This document shows, piece by piece, positions 1-12,819 of a stretch of 64,000 nucleotides of DNA. The notes under the pieces are model-generated. The model saw only the letters and a program-made list of their open reading frames with translations, did not search any database and was not told where the DNA came from. The first letter of the stretch is position 1. Each line of letters begins with the position of its first letter. This DNA is from Narthecium ossifragum (taxonomy: Eukaryota; Streptophyta; Magnoliopsida; Dioscoreales; Nartheciaceae): the NCBI GenBank assembly GCA_963920575.1, contig OY986966.1:2562130-2626129 (forward strand). The letters are read 5' to 3'. The position numbers and the translations under genes are program-made.

Positions 1-520
1 ACCAGTACAAAATAATAGGTAGTAAGATATACCTGACTGGTTCTCTCCTTTCCTCTACGCTGTAGAGACTCGTGCTGATAATGTGATATAAATGTATCAA
101 GGAAATAGGTGCTCTCCTTTCTCTTGCTTACTTCTAACTAGTACTTCATGTAATTGCAAGTGGATGAAAGGAGAAGAAGAGGGGATATGAGAAGAGGAAC
201 TCTAACTATAGCAAGAAGATAGCAATGAGAAGCAATACGAGATATAGGAGGAGCTCAATCTCACCACACCCTTCATTTGTTCATCCATGCCTATTTATAG
301 GCAAATGGGAGGATATGAAGACAAAACATCATTGAATGCTTTTGTCTCAATCCAATTTCCATCAACAAGGCTAGTCATTCATCAAGACTAGTCATTCATC
401 AAGACTAGTCATTCATCATGGCTAGTCATTCATCAATAGTGGGCATGTGATCTCATTCACATGCACACATTTTACAATAATGACCGATTTTTCTACTATA
501 TTTTCGGATAGTGGAGCCTG
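1..520 (-). mobile_element. LTR-like retrotransposon fragment
   Basis: Read on the minus strand this stretch looks like the 3' part of a Ty1-copia type LTR. There is a TATA-box-like TATAAATAGG (complement of 291-300), then a pyrimidine-rich leader, then ATTATCAGCACGAG near position 75, a motif often found at the end of plant copia LTRs next to the primer site. Minus-strand U3 would include a short tandem repeat of about 19 bp (GACTAGTCATTCATCAA, about 362-435). The left end runs off the window and no TSD can be tested. No gag or pol is visible. It could instead be a non-LTR intergenic repeat. Confidence 0.4.
362..436. repeat. short tandem repeat, ~19 bp x 4
   Basis: Four head-to-tail copies of a unit like CTAGTCATTCATCAAGA, slightly diverged, lie inside the putative LTR fragment. 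No function is evident. Confidence 0.7.
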
Positions 521-1183
521 CAACTAGCTTATACAAATTAGGATTCAATTGTCTTGAGGCACCTGTGACATGAGCCAGGAAATCTATGGGGGTATAAGAT
601 TTCATAAAGCATGAATAGTTACAAGACTTGAAAACCTAAAGTTTATTCTGTTTTTGGCTTACAAGGTCAAATGCCTTACATACTGATTTTTTTATTTTTT
701 TTTACAAATTTCAGGTCTACACCACATCCTCCACAATATAATTCTCTCAAATAAATTGCACAACATTTTCAAGAAAAGAAGAGAATAAAGAAAAGAAATA
801 AACGTAACAGTAGGTTTCATCTGAGAGAACATATACTGATTGCCTGCATTGCTTTTTATTTAGATTAGATCAGATCAGTTTTGACAAAAAATCACCCAGC
901 AGACAACATGGCTACAAATTTTTATGAGAATGACAGTTTCCTCATTCACCATCATCAAGTTAAATCTTCACCATTATCTGACTGCTATGAATGGAAAAAA
1001 AATTGAAAAGCAAAAGGGAAGAAGATATATCCTACAAAACCAAGCCAGAGGACATGGGTCTAAGTCCATGTCTCCATTTTAAGAACCCGATTTCATGATT
1101 TAGCAGCGATCTGGATCCTTGCCTGGAAAGCACTTCACTCTGCCAGTTGAGACTAGTATGTACAGAGGACTTACTGAAACATG
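521..1183. other. intergenic, includes MED33 3' UTR side
   Basis: No coding potential. The MED33 stop codon is at 1184-1186 on the minus strand, so the part next to it should be its 3' UTR. The rest is AT-rich with homopolymer tracts. Confidence 0.6.
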
Positions 1184-4100
1184 CTACAACACAGAGTCCA
1201 CCACCAAAGAAACGGCAGCCGGACCACCTCTTTCGAGGAGGGCGAGTGCAAGATCGCACTCATGCCACCCTCTCAGGCCGGCGGACAACCTCCGTAGAGT
1301 CTCCAACTTCACCTCCGGCACCCATGTTGGCACAAAGCTCACCAACAAGCCTATGAAGCACGACATGTATGCCTTATACATTGCAGGATCACAGCCAAGC
1401 AAGATGTCGCCCTCCACCACTCTAGTTAGGAACTCCATATGGATGCCGATCACCCGCGCACGCCTTGCAGAGTATGCATTGTTGAATGCAGGGGAGCAGT
1501 TCGCAGTGCCCCACACAAAGGCACCGGATATGATCACCAAGTATGCTATTGCATAGCCCTCCAAGATATGAGCTGTGGGACCTGAGTCCTGTGGCTTCCC
1601 TTCCCTGGCTGATAGAAGTGATGTGGGCAAGATATCCTCGTAAAGAACCTGGACAAGGTTCAGCCCGCCAGCTATGCATAGGAGGCTCGCACCTAATGTC
1701 GCAACCTCTCGTATTCTGATGGCTGCGGCTGCGAGTGATACCCGACTGGATTTTAAGCGTGCAGGACTTCCGCAGGACCACCCAGCTCCCAATTCATGAG
1801 CCCACTCAACGACCGATCTGAGTACCACACTGGTCACAAAATGTGTGTCGTGGAACGATCTGCATGACCGGAGGTAGAGAAAACCCGGCGCGAGGGACAG
1901 CCGCTTTCTCCCTTGCCCCAGTAGTGCATTAACACCCCGAGCAGGCATTATTTGAGAACTAGAAGCTGGCGAATGTCCAAGGTATGTGGAAAAGCAACTT
2001 CTGATCAATTGAGCAACGGCCTCCTTGTCGTAACTAAAGGGGGAACGTGCACATGAGAAGATGATAAAGTCATGCCACCTGCGGACTTTCTGGGTCCATA
2101 ACGCGCCAATCACGGGCATGCAAGGCAATGAACAGCCTGATGCACAATTCTCTAATGCTTGTCCGACGATTACATGGGTATGCTCTAAGTTCCAGTCAAG
2201 CTTAAAGGTTATAGTCAGGCTGACAAGAGCTGCCACTGGCAGTGGAAGCATCACGGGGCTTGTTGCGCCTGCAAAAGAATAGTGGATATCAAGAATATGT
2301 ATGCATGAGAGATTCTTCCAGTTTAAACCAAAAAGCAGCACTTTTGGATAGAGCCAACTTGCAGTCATCCTAAGATTGGATTGATATTACCACCCTTATC
2401 TGGTAGCTATAGATTAACTATGCCTGAGATCAAAACTTCGCAATAAACCAACTACAGCTATGCAGAAGTTTAACCAATTTATAATGCAACTCAAGCACCA
2501 AATTCCACGCATAAACAGACTGCAAGATGATTAATTGGTTTAACTTCTGCATATGAAAATCACATGCATATGAAAAATTGCAAACAGAGAAAATTAAATA
2601 AAAAACAATTACATGCATATGAAAATGGCAAATTTGCAACAAAGTTTCAAGGGGACATGTGGGGCTTAAGCTATCTTTTAAGCTCTAGCATCAACAAGTA
2701 AGCAAAAGATGCCAATCTCTCTACACCCATGGACCACAACTAATTAAAGAAAAGCTGGGTTAACATACATGTGTAACTGCTCGGAACATGAACACCAGCA
2801 GATGCAAGAGTTTCCTTTATTTCGGCATCGACTGACAGAAGAGTTGCAGCTGGACTGGGCCAATCCTTTCCATTCATTGGAACAGCCTTCCAAATACCAC
2901 GAGTAATTTCAGCTGAAAAGTAGCTGACAATAGTGGCAAGAGAAGCTGGCAGAAAATCCACGAGATCCCTCAGACCTGCAAGAGATTTAGCACTTAAATA
3001 GAAGTACATAAACTTCAAAACTGTGCAGACAAAAGATAGGAATATGGGAAGTCGAAGAACAAATAGGAAGCCAAATTCAGAATGTGTCTAACCAGTAGTT
3101 AGGTCACGGGAAGAAAGCCTTCCATGGGCACATGCTGTCAAAACTGCCTCAAGAACAAATGGAATGGCTCCCAAAACCTCCCATGCAGGAAGCTTTGGTC
3201 TCTGATAAGCATCATCTGTTGAATTTACTGGTGATCCGCTTGTGCTGCCACCAGAAGTTGATGAAGGGTTAACAGGAACGCCTCCTTTTGTCATTTTCCG
3301 GCAGATCATATTCAAAAGTCTATTGGCAACTTGATGAACTGGGTTCTTACTACACATGCCAGAAAGAGTAGACGCTATGCAAGCTTGATTTTGAAAATAC
3401 CAAGCTCGTAACTTCGGGAAAGAATCAATATAAACAGATTGACCTTGAGATGCATTAAGTGGATCTGCAAAGTTGCTTGTTCTGTGCACAGAACTAGAGT
3501 TGTGGAAAGCAATTTGACTGTTGCGCATTAGCAGCAGATAATCAAGAGTTAATTCCAACCTAACGGATCCCTGACGACCTGCTATGCAATGCTCATGAGG
3601 AGGTCTATAGAACTTCCACAAGCGAAGAAGAAACAGAAAGGCACACGAGAACACCGAGTAGATTGAGGTCTCCTCAGTGGTGCTTGATCTATCATGGCAT
3701 GTTGGTGACATTGACCCAAAGACCTCACAAATTGGCATCAAAGATGCTGCAATTTCAGGGATCTGCAAATTTAAATTACACCATAGTTGATTGGCAGAGC
3801 AAGAAAAAGAAGAAGGCACGTGTAAATTGCAACAAAAGAAGTCCAAATTACTAAACACCGCACACATAGAGGAAATTACGATTTTGTTAATGTGTTAGCT
3901 AATTAATGCCAGAACACTATTGGCAACTTGCAATTATATAATATTAGCTTCCAAGTAGATATTAACATGAAATGAAGCTCGGTTAACTGAAAAGAAAAGG
4001 CTGGATATTGCATTGTCCCAGTCTAAGAGAGAGTTCAACTCTTTCAAGAATCGCATATATGCTGCAGCTGTAGTTGTTTAGAGCCACTTCAGCTGGACAA

Positions 4101-7100
4101 ACTAATGAGCCCTGAAAGGCCGAGACTAGCTTTACATCCCAGTTTACTTGCACATGATCATAGTTGTTAAGGAAAAAGAAGCAAAATGCCCATGAATGCA
4201 CATACAAAGAGGTAAATCTTCCCAGTTTGCTAGCACAAGATCAGTCATTTAAGAGAAAAAATGCGTGCCCACAAGCACCTTTGCACACTCACACATCCCC
4301 TGCATGCACGCTCGTGCACGCATACAGCTTATGCTCCATGTTTGGAAGGCAAATGTAGCTTCTTAATTCTTATATCAAACTTAAACATTTTGATATACTC
4401 TAGAATGCTTCATCTTTGTGGGACATCTTTTTGTCCCCAGTTGCATAAGCTTCAACTATGAAACCTAAAGATTGTCCTGCCTACCAGCTAACTGACTTTG
4501 CATGATTTGTTGCAAACTCCCCTCTTGCCAAGGTTACCTGGTCAAAAAGTGAGATGCCAATTCATAAGACACTGATTTCGGGCTGAAAGTAGGTGATTAA
4601 ATCTTTTAGTTCCTATGTTTGAGCCTGATTGACCTAAAGTTAAGATAAGCTCCATATTTTACCTTATTATACATGAAGAAAATCATGTCCATTGATAACT
4701 AGATCGATGGCAACACTGAAATCGACATTTGTATGAGCAACACATAAGAGTTAGTTGTAAGCGAAAACATGCATTGACATTCATCTCATGCCTTGAGGAA
4801 ATTGTGCAAGCTGATTGAAGCAGGATTGATGTCAAATGAATATTGCATAACTTCAAAACTTGTCTCTTACCATTCCATATAAAGATAGGATATGTACAAT
4901 ATCCACACAGCAAACGCCAAAGAGGATAGTATTCAGCATAGTCATGTGACCAATCAGATGACCACCGGGCTCGATACCTGAAGCTTCTGGAGGCACTGGA
5001 GGAGATAATAACTTGACCACAATTTGGACCACGCTTTCCTGGAAAGAATTGACATTTGGATGAATTCATGACCATAAACAAGCTGAAAACCAAAGTGTAA
5101 CTCAGAGACTAGACTATTTTTACAGAAGTTTGTAACAGGAATTCAAAAGCTGGGTATATTTAAAAATTCATCATTATTTTAAGCTAATAGGAGTCAAAAG
5201 AACCAAATTATATTCATCTAAAAGGAAGCTTAAGAGCAAAAACATGGAAGAAATAACCAAATAACCAAACCATGAATCTAAGGTGTGAAAACTAGATTTA
5301 GCTCCATAAACAAAATGAACGCTCAACAGGTTCAGACTTAAATTCAGTGGTTTGGAATATAAATCTTCGAATCAGGCAGCATACAGAAAAAAAGTAAACG
5401 GATGTTGAATATCATGTTTCCTTAAGTATTCCAACCTTCAGTTTTCAGAGTCAGTAAGAACTCAAACTATTCATGGCATGCGTACCAAAATATGTAGAAG
5501 GTAAAGTTTGATAGCAACTCCCTTCTATTGATCAATCTGTGATTTTTTATTTTTTTTAGATAGGCCCAAAAGGCTGATCAATCCATGATTTCATATGCAT
5601 AGCTGAGATCATGTCCATGATTTCATATGCATAGCTGAGATCATGTCCATGATTTCATATGCATAGCTGAGATCATGTGACTGGAACATATTCAATGGGA
5701 GATATACGACAAAAGTTAACACCATACTTCCAGATTTTATTTAATGCTGAATCAAAATAAAGATGCAATATAAGATGCTAGTTCATGCTGTGCCATACTA
5801 GTAGAGTAATACAACAATTAATGCCGGATAGGACTGTGAGGTATACAGGGCAAATGTATTGTGGTACAAGCTTCAGTTCAGCAGGTTTCTAGAGATTCAG
5901 ATGCCCAAGATGAGCTTAGTTTGGGTGATGCTATACCTGGATATTCCAGCCACGAGCTAGAGATGCACCACAAAGAATCTTTGCAGCAGCTGACTTTTCT
6001 TCATCGGATCCATTTAGCGCGATTTGGTACAACTTTTCAACTTGGACCAAGCTAGACGCGACAAAATAAAAATTATTTGACAATAAAACACAGCCATAAA
6101 AGCACCAAAGTTACAGAACAGCACTGTGTTGGATAATTGCACTACCTTTTATTCTAAAAGATTTATACAGCAAGGGTGGTTTCTAGAATACCTTGAAGCA
6201 GGTGTCACCATAAGAGCGCTCTTAAGTGAACTAGTTAGTTGAGCTCCTTCCATGAAGGCTGACCAAGGTGATTGTTGAACTGATATTGACTCTCTTGACG
6301 GTGTGGACGCAACAACATACCCAGGCCAAAAGTAGGCAGATGTATCAATCAGTTTCCTTGCAATGCAAGCTTCAACGATAAGATGCAACATATTTCCATC
6401 TGTAAAAGAAAAAAATTAGGACAAACAAACCAACCAAGAAAAAGGTGTCCATGCAAGCCATCTTCAACAGCCAAGAAGTAGCCAAACAAATTCTCTAGGC
6501 TAAACAATGCTAGGGGTAATGAATATTTGAGACAGAATTACATCTGATGGCATAAGGTAAGATCATACATCATGTTTGAATGAGAGAGAAGTAAATATGA
6601 CAAAATTTACAAAAGCTGGGAATCATACACCATGTGTCCCTAAGGGCCTAAGGCAAAAAACAAGATTGGCAAAGCTATTTAATATGCATAAAAACGAATG
6701 TGAGACACATATTTTGTTTTCAAAAACACGTATGTATGGCTAACCAGATAAAGTTTAATGAATACTAGCAACCAAAGGAAAATGAATGCAATGTTAGGTT
6801 ACGTGTATAACAATTAATGACACTTAGCAATCAAAGGAACAAATTTGAGTACAAAGAAATCAATCTGAAAAAAAAGGAAATTCCAATAAAGAATGAAAGC
6901 CTACAATCTAACCTGCTTTAACAGTAGCATCATTGTGAGCTCCATCAAAATTAATACTACCAGTCCTGTACTTGGAAATGAAGGTTGCAGCTTTTGCTGC
7001 AGCATTATTAGCTACAATTGCCAAGGATGGCGGAGGTGTTAGAAGTCCAGAGAACTGTCCCAATAGTTGGAGAGAAGAAACTAATCCATGTATTCTAGAA

Positions 7101-10100
7101 GAATAACAATCCTCAACGAGTCCATGTCCATGGCTAGTCCTTTTATTGTTCGATCTTTCATTATCTTCTTTCAAGATCGGAAGAATCGCTAGAGGGACAA
7201 TGCACAGTAGCATGCACAGCCGTGCATCGAGATGTGGAACAGGACCTTCCACAGGTTCACGATCCTGAAGCAATGAGTATGCAAGATCATAAATATTGGT
7301 AAAAGGATAGGTAGATGCCAAATCAAGCTTTGATAATAGAAATAACTTCAAAGGGAGCATTATCTCACTCTTTGAACAAGGCGAAGAGCTGAAATCCAGA
7401 GAGCTTGAAATGTCTCTTGCCAGCTAGCTTTGTTAGTTACTTGGTGTGTTCTTACCAATTCTTCAACAAAAACAAATGGTAAGGATAAGAGGAAGTTATA
7501 TACCACAATGAATCAACTATCTCATTACTCAGAAGTGTAAAATGAAATGCCCATAATCAATGAAAACAAACTCCTTCGAAATGCAAGTACCTGTAAGTAT
7601 TTCGAAAGCAGAGATGGCATAGAAATGCTTCCCGTCCATGGAGTCTTCCATAAACATGTCAAAGGCAATCCAGCAAGGAACCTTGCTAGATCCCAAGCGG
7701 TGGTGAGAACTTGATCTGCAAACCCCTGAGTTAATCATAAGTCCAAGTAGACGATACTTGTTCGACAGGTAGTCCCCAGTCATAGCTTTTTGTATGTTCT
7801 CCTCTAACTTGACCAAAACATGGTTCATGGTTACCATATTATGTGACGGTGATCTCTGAACCTCAAAGAGCTGCAATCTCTGGAGGAGGCCATTGAACTT
7901 TTCAGGCCTAAAGCTTGCAAGAATTTCTGATTAGGAAAAGACTTCGAATAATGGACCATGATTGTTCTTGGACAGAAATATTATCAAAGAAGAAAACATT
8001 GGTGGAAAAATTCATAACAGAACACAAATAGTAATCTGATGAACAACATGAAAGATAGAAATGATGCTAGAAGCCTAGAACACAAATTTACCTTAGAGAA
8101 TTCAAGATTAATGTGTTAACAAAAATAATCTTTTCTTTAAATGATATTGCCAACTGTTGACAATTCTGTATTGCAGATATGACGCTAGGCACAACTAACT
8201 AATTCTTCTGATTCTTTTAGAGAAACAGCTAACCAAAATTAACTCTTCAATAAATTAGAGACTCCATTATATGCTTGTTATCACGCGATTTCTGTCCGAT
8301 TTATACTATTTGAAGTAGCATTCAAGTTGTAAATCTTGCTCCACATAATAAGACTATACAGAGATTGAAATGCGGCTAAACATTATGACAGGGAATATTT
8401 TGGTGCATCACCTCCATTAGCAGAGAAAGATAACACCTCAATGACCAGGTTAAGGTTCACAAAATACTCGACCAATTCAATAGTAAGAGTTCTAGAATAT
8501 TTTAATGCTTGATAGAATATTTAAATCTGGAACACAAAAATACCAATCTTCCTAATTTTTCCAAAGTTTAAAATGCTCAATAGAATCTCATTGTTGCTAG
8601 CTATAATCGCTATACAACATACTTGCCAAGATGAAATTTACCAATAATGTACAGGGAGGATCCTATGATAAACTAAAAGATAAAAACGGAGAGGATACAG
8701 TGAAACAAATAAAAGTACCCAAGAAAAGAAGGTGACATACATGTTTAGCTGAACTAGACGAAGAAATGCTTTGACCTTCATGCTTGCAGTCATTTTTTCA
8801 AGAACCTCGGTAGCAAGAACCACATTAGCTTTGTGAAGCTGCTCACGCAGTTCACTTGCAGTATGATTTGAATTCCCATTATAGTCCACATCCATGTCTT
8901 GAGGCCCAGTAGTAGCACACAAACTGTGTTGTATTTCAAGAGAATCTGATTGCAAACCGCAGTCTTCTAGTGTAGCATCGATTAATCTCAAAACAATGCT
9001 AAAAATAAACAACACGACTGCATGTCCATAATCCATTTTGTGAACCCCGTATGTCTTTGAAAGCTGTAGAGCATCATCAACATATTTAGTCATCCTGCAA
9101 AAGCGGAGTTATTTGCTTAGAACCAATAAGCATAGCAAAATGAAAAAAACTCTGCAGTAAATCGTAGACTTCTTATTCTATATCTAGGGAAAACACAAAC
9201 ACGAATGTAATTCATCAAGTCCATTGGAGATGACAAGAATTTAACCTTGAATCCTAAGATAAGTTTGAATATTCACTAAAGCACCCTTTTTTCTGTCTAA
9301 TTTTCTGCTTTTCTTTTCATTTTCCTGTTTCATTTCCTACTAATCTTTTGTCAATCTTCTGATCTTCATTTAAGTATATCCATCTATGTCAAAAGCAGAC
9401 ATGGTGCCCAAGAATTTCATGTAGTGAAACCTCTCATTAGCGCAAACACTTTTTAACAAGCGACTTCAAAGATACTTCACCTATCCCAAATCAGTCATGC
9501 CCTGTTTTCACTTTAAGTTGCTCTGTCATTCAATCCCAAGGACTTTTCGCCCAAGTCTACCAACAATGTTAAATACAAATTACACATTTTGTCATCAGAG
9601 TTCTTACAACAAACCTTTCTATCTGCTATAGGTAGTCTGCAATCACTCACTATAAAGTCCACAACACTCTGATGATCACTAAAGGAGTAGAACTCACCTC
9701 TCTCTAGAAAACCCGGGCTCCACGGGCGGGGACACGAGCACGTACCGGTCGAGGAGCAACAAGAACAGCTTGTAATTCCCCGGCCACACCCGTCGCTGCG
9801 GAACCACCCTGCATCCAAACCACAAGCGTTGAGCCCACCGCGTGTGAACTCAAGAAAAGACAATGATGAAGCGACGCATTCGGACCTAGGAGCGAGAAGC
9901 GCGAAGGCGTGGAGTGGAAAAACGAGCCGGGAGGAGAGAGCCGCGTCAAGGAGCTTCCACAGCGCGGGCGCGTCGCCAGGGGAGGAGGCGGAGGTGGTGG
10001 AGTTTAAGAGGGAGGAGACGAGGGCCTCCGCGATCTCAGGGCTGGGGAGGGCAAGCCCACGCTCCCGTGCGCAGCGCCCGAGCTCCATGGCCCTGGCCAT

Positions 10101-10196
10101 CGGCGGCGCCGCCGCGTCCGCCGACTTCGACGCCGCCGCCGCTACCAGAGAAGCCAAGTCTCCTCCGCCGACGCCGCCGGCGATGGCGTACGCCAT
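1184..10196 (-). CDS. MED33A: Mediator complex subunit 33 (MED33/REF4-like)
   Basis: Plant-specific Mediator tail-side subunit. In Arabidopsis the MED33 pair (REF4 and RFR1) restrains phenylpropanoid gene expression. I resolve 12 exons, all with GT-AG ends: 9886-10196, 9698-9808, 8741-9094, 7591-7907, 7369-7460, 6913-7264, 6192-6399, 5937-6051, 4871-5038, 3093-3762, 2769-2975, 1184-2268. They sum to 3990 nt, exactly 1330 codons, with every phase matching, giving about 1329 aa, the usual family length. Family hallmarks seen include WKLLDAALSSRLVFPLHAFA in exon 1, NYKLFLLLLDRYV in exon 2, LDARLCMLLCIVPLA in exon 6, HLIVEACIARKLIDTSAY in exon 7, DFLPASLATIVSYFSAE in exon 11 and GASLLCIAGGLNLVQ in exon 12. 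The start (MAYAIAGG) is the first Met of the GC-rich exon 1. No damage seen; the gene looks functional. Whether it is the MED33A or MED33B ortholog cannot be told. Confidence 0.95.
5583..5678. repeat. 32-bp tandem repeat x3 in a MED33 intron
   Basis: Three almost identical 32-bp copies (CCATGATTTCATATGCATAG followed by CTGAGATCATGT) lie between MED33 exons 8 and 9. Each copy contains the palindrome CATATGCATA. It does not touch a splice site. Confidence 0.9.
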
Positions 10197-11729
10197 GCGC
10201 GAGGGTTTAGGTTGAAACTATGCGAGCGGTGGGGGTTTGGGAGTGGGGTTGATGGTTATGGACGGGAGTGGCGGAGATGCAATGGGAGGGGGGAGAGAGG
10301 TTTTTACCAAGTTTAGGAGGAGTAGGAGTCGCTGCCACGATTGACTGGACGACGAGTCCCCGATTAGCATGCCCGAGTTCTTTGATCGGCGTGCCGAGTG
10401 TTTTGACTACGCCATTCCTGATCGCGATTCCCCGGATTTTTTTACAATACACACGAATTTTATGATATTTAGTTTATTTTCATGAGAAATGAAGATAAAA
10501 AAAAAAAAAATAATAGTGATACGTGAAATAAGAATAAATTAATAATTATTATTTTTTATGTTTAGGAATAGAAATGATTATCCCCTAACCCCATACCAAA
10601 CATACTCTCAACTAATTTATCCTCTTTCACCTCAATCAGATATCAAACTAGAATAACCAATCAATTTTTCAACTTATTATACTACCACGAGTTCTTTTTT
10701 TTTCCAAGGGAACCAAGGAGATTGGCCGTAAAGTATATGCTTGGATTAAAAAAAAAAAGGATCATGCAGCCAGGGATATATTAATATATGATTTATTTCA
10801 AATTATTTTTCAAGCTGAGCTCATCACAAAGCCGGACGGAGCAGCAGCATAACCTTCCATTATTTCAATTGCAACAAATTCCTGGATGTTGCTGTATCCG
10901 TTTCCCCGTCCCCCCGATGGAGCGTTGGGTGGCGACTCGGATTCCCAGCCAGTCCTGGACTCGGGAGAGTCGGAGAGGGCCCCATTGTCGTCCTTTTAAT
11001 AAATAGGATGCCAGTCTGAAGGCGCCGAGTCCGTTCCATGGACACGTAGCACCCAAGCTAGTCAAAGAGACGACTACCTGTTAAAGGGTGGAGGGCTCTT
11101 AACGGAGCTCCGAAAACGCTCTAAAATTCACTAATGTGACTACCTCCAGCATATTCCTTTTACCCGTTTGACATGTTGCATCGAGGAACCTAAGTTTAAA
11201 TTGATTATATTATACGATAAAGTAAATTAAATAGTCTAAAATACTCAATAGATTCATGTATTTTTATCACTAATTGGTTTATATCGGATCTCGATATAAC
11301 AAACCAAACATCAGTCATATATTAGATGCAACTTCCTGTGATACTATCAGGTCAGAACGCTTTGGATGGCGAGATCCGACATGGTGATCCGATGAGACCA
11401 AAAAGTTAATCCGATGAGACCAAAAAGTTAATCCGATGAGACCAACAAAAATAAATTACATGCATTGGCTGACTATAACGAATGCCGTTGGCAATCTGTT
11501 ACTCGGCTCGGGAGATAAAAAGACAAAGATAGCGACGCAGTGAGAAGATTTAAAACTCTCAACTGTTTTACCAAAAGTGCGGGCCATGCGAGAGAAAACG
11601 ACATGGTTTGAAACGTCCATATGGTCCGGTAGACAGCCACGTAGTAAACAAGGTGTGCACCTATGGTTAATGTCGACCCAATGGCGTCCGGTACCGTAGG
11701 AAATCATTTTTCTGTCGACAACGGTTCGT
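10197..11729. other. MED33 upstream region and intergenic DNA
   Basis: The promoter and 5' UTR of the minus-strand MED33 must lie at the left edge. No clear TATA box was seen. Around 10560-10610 a sequence ending CCATACCAAACAT resembles one end of the CGTTTGGT MITE group. At 11394-11445 a short unit (AATCCGATGAGACCAAAAAG) is repeated three times. Nothing coding is supported. Confidence 0.5.
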
Positions 11730-11970
11730 GTACATGATCATGTGAGACGTATATTATAGATGTCCTCTAATCGATATGTATCTACTGATTAATTGATCTA
11801 TTATATCGATATTATTCTACTCATTGATTACATCAATCAATCGATATTTCATTACCGATTTGATTATTTATATACTCAATATATACCGATTGATTGATCT
11901 AATCTATCGATATTGTTTTATCAATTTCACATGTCCTTATCCATATATATAATTCGTGACTCTTTTCCTA
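11730..11970. repeat. dispersed ATCGATT-rich repeat, copy 1
   Basis: AT-rich block with many copies of ATCGATA, ACCGATT and TTGATTGAT. Its edges match a second block at about 61000-61330: both have ATGTCCTCTAATCG near the left, and CATATATA followed by TCACGAGTCTTT or TCGTGACTCTTT on the right. This suggests a dispersed, possibly MITE-like family. Ends and TSD are not defined. Confidence 0.5.
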
Positions 11971-11975
11971 TGGGA

Positions 11976-12779
11976 TGATGGGAAAATCCCTCCTCATGAG
12001 GCTGGCAGCGACATCAACGGAGAACAAAGTGATGGTTGTTGTTCTTGGGCTCGTTCTGGAGCTTGGATTGATCCAAGGTCATGTTGGATCGATCTAAAGT
12101 GAGTCTGGATCGATCCAGACTTGTATGGATCGATACGAACGTTCTTTCCAGAGACGTATTTGTAGTCTGGCAAAGTGGATCGATCCAACCCACCTTGGAT
12201 TGATCCAAACCCAAAGATGGATCGATCCAAAGCAACAGTGGATCGATCCCAGACCAGTTGACAGAGAACTTGTTTGGGCGACGCACAGTTGGATCGATCC
12301 GAGACTTCTCTGGATCGATCCGAAAACGGCAAATTGGTTTTTATGGACAGTTAGGATCAATTCCGATTCTAATTATCTTGGGCCATATAAATAGGGTTGG
12401 TGTGTAACCCTAATTGGCAGAACGTGGGTTCTCATCTTGGAGGTCTAGAGAGAGGTCTTAGGGCTTGAGAGAAAGCAAGAGGGCTTGAGAGAAAGCAAGA
12501 AGGCAGAGAGAGTTCTCTGTAGTTCTTCGTAGAAGAAGAAGGTTTGGGCATTCCTTGAGTGAATGTATATGGGAGGGATGAGAGAGTTTTATATGTGAGA
12601 GTTGAGAGATTGAGTCTTGTAAATCTCATCATATAGTGAAGCTCTTCTTCCCGTGGTTTTTCCTTCGCGGTGATTTGCCGGGAGGTTTTCCACGTTAAAT
12701 CTTGTGTCTCTTTTTCTCCTCCTTTGTTCTATTTTGATGCTTTTCCCATCCTGATTTCATCCCCGCAGAATCCCCAACA
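11976..12779 (+). repeat. left LTR of gag-only element
   Basis: 804 bp, starting TGATGGGAAAATCC and ending CCCCAACA. U3 carries the GGATCGATCC palindrome array (12065-12321). A TATA box ATATAAATAGG at about 12386 is followed by a purine-rich transcribed leader with repeated GGGCTTGAGAGAAAGCAAG. Confidence 0.93.
12065..12321. promoter_or_regulatory. phased array of ten GGATCGATCC palindromes in U3
   Basis: Ten decamers, six perfect and four with one mismatch, start at 12065, 12086, 12107, 12127, 12177, 12197, 12219, 12240, 12291 and 12312. Spacings are 21, 21, 20, 50, 20, 22, 21, 51 and 21 bp, so the sites sit in groups of 4, 4 and 2, close to two helical turns apart. They lie about 65-320 bp upstream of the LTR TATA box, where enhancers sit. 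A role as protein-binding sites is inference. Confidence 0.75.
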
Positions 12780-12819
12780 AGTGGTATCAGAGCCAGGTTC
12801 ATTGGTCTAACAGTTCGTG

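Noticed and set aside
1119..1556. Plus-strand frame of 145 codons
   Set aside because: Antisense to the last MED33 exon, which matches the family residue by residue on the minus strand.
12125..12394. Several overlapping frames with repeated WIDP / DRS / GSI text
   Set aside because: All are translations of the GGATCGATCC array in the LTR; the same frames reappear in the right LTR (14041-14426).
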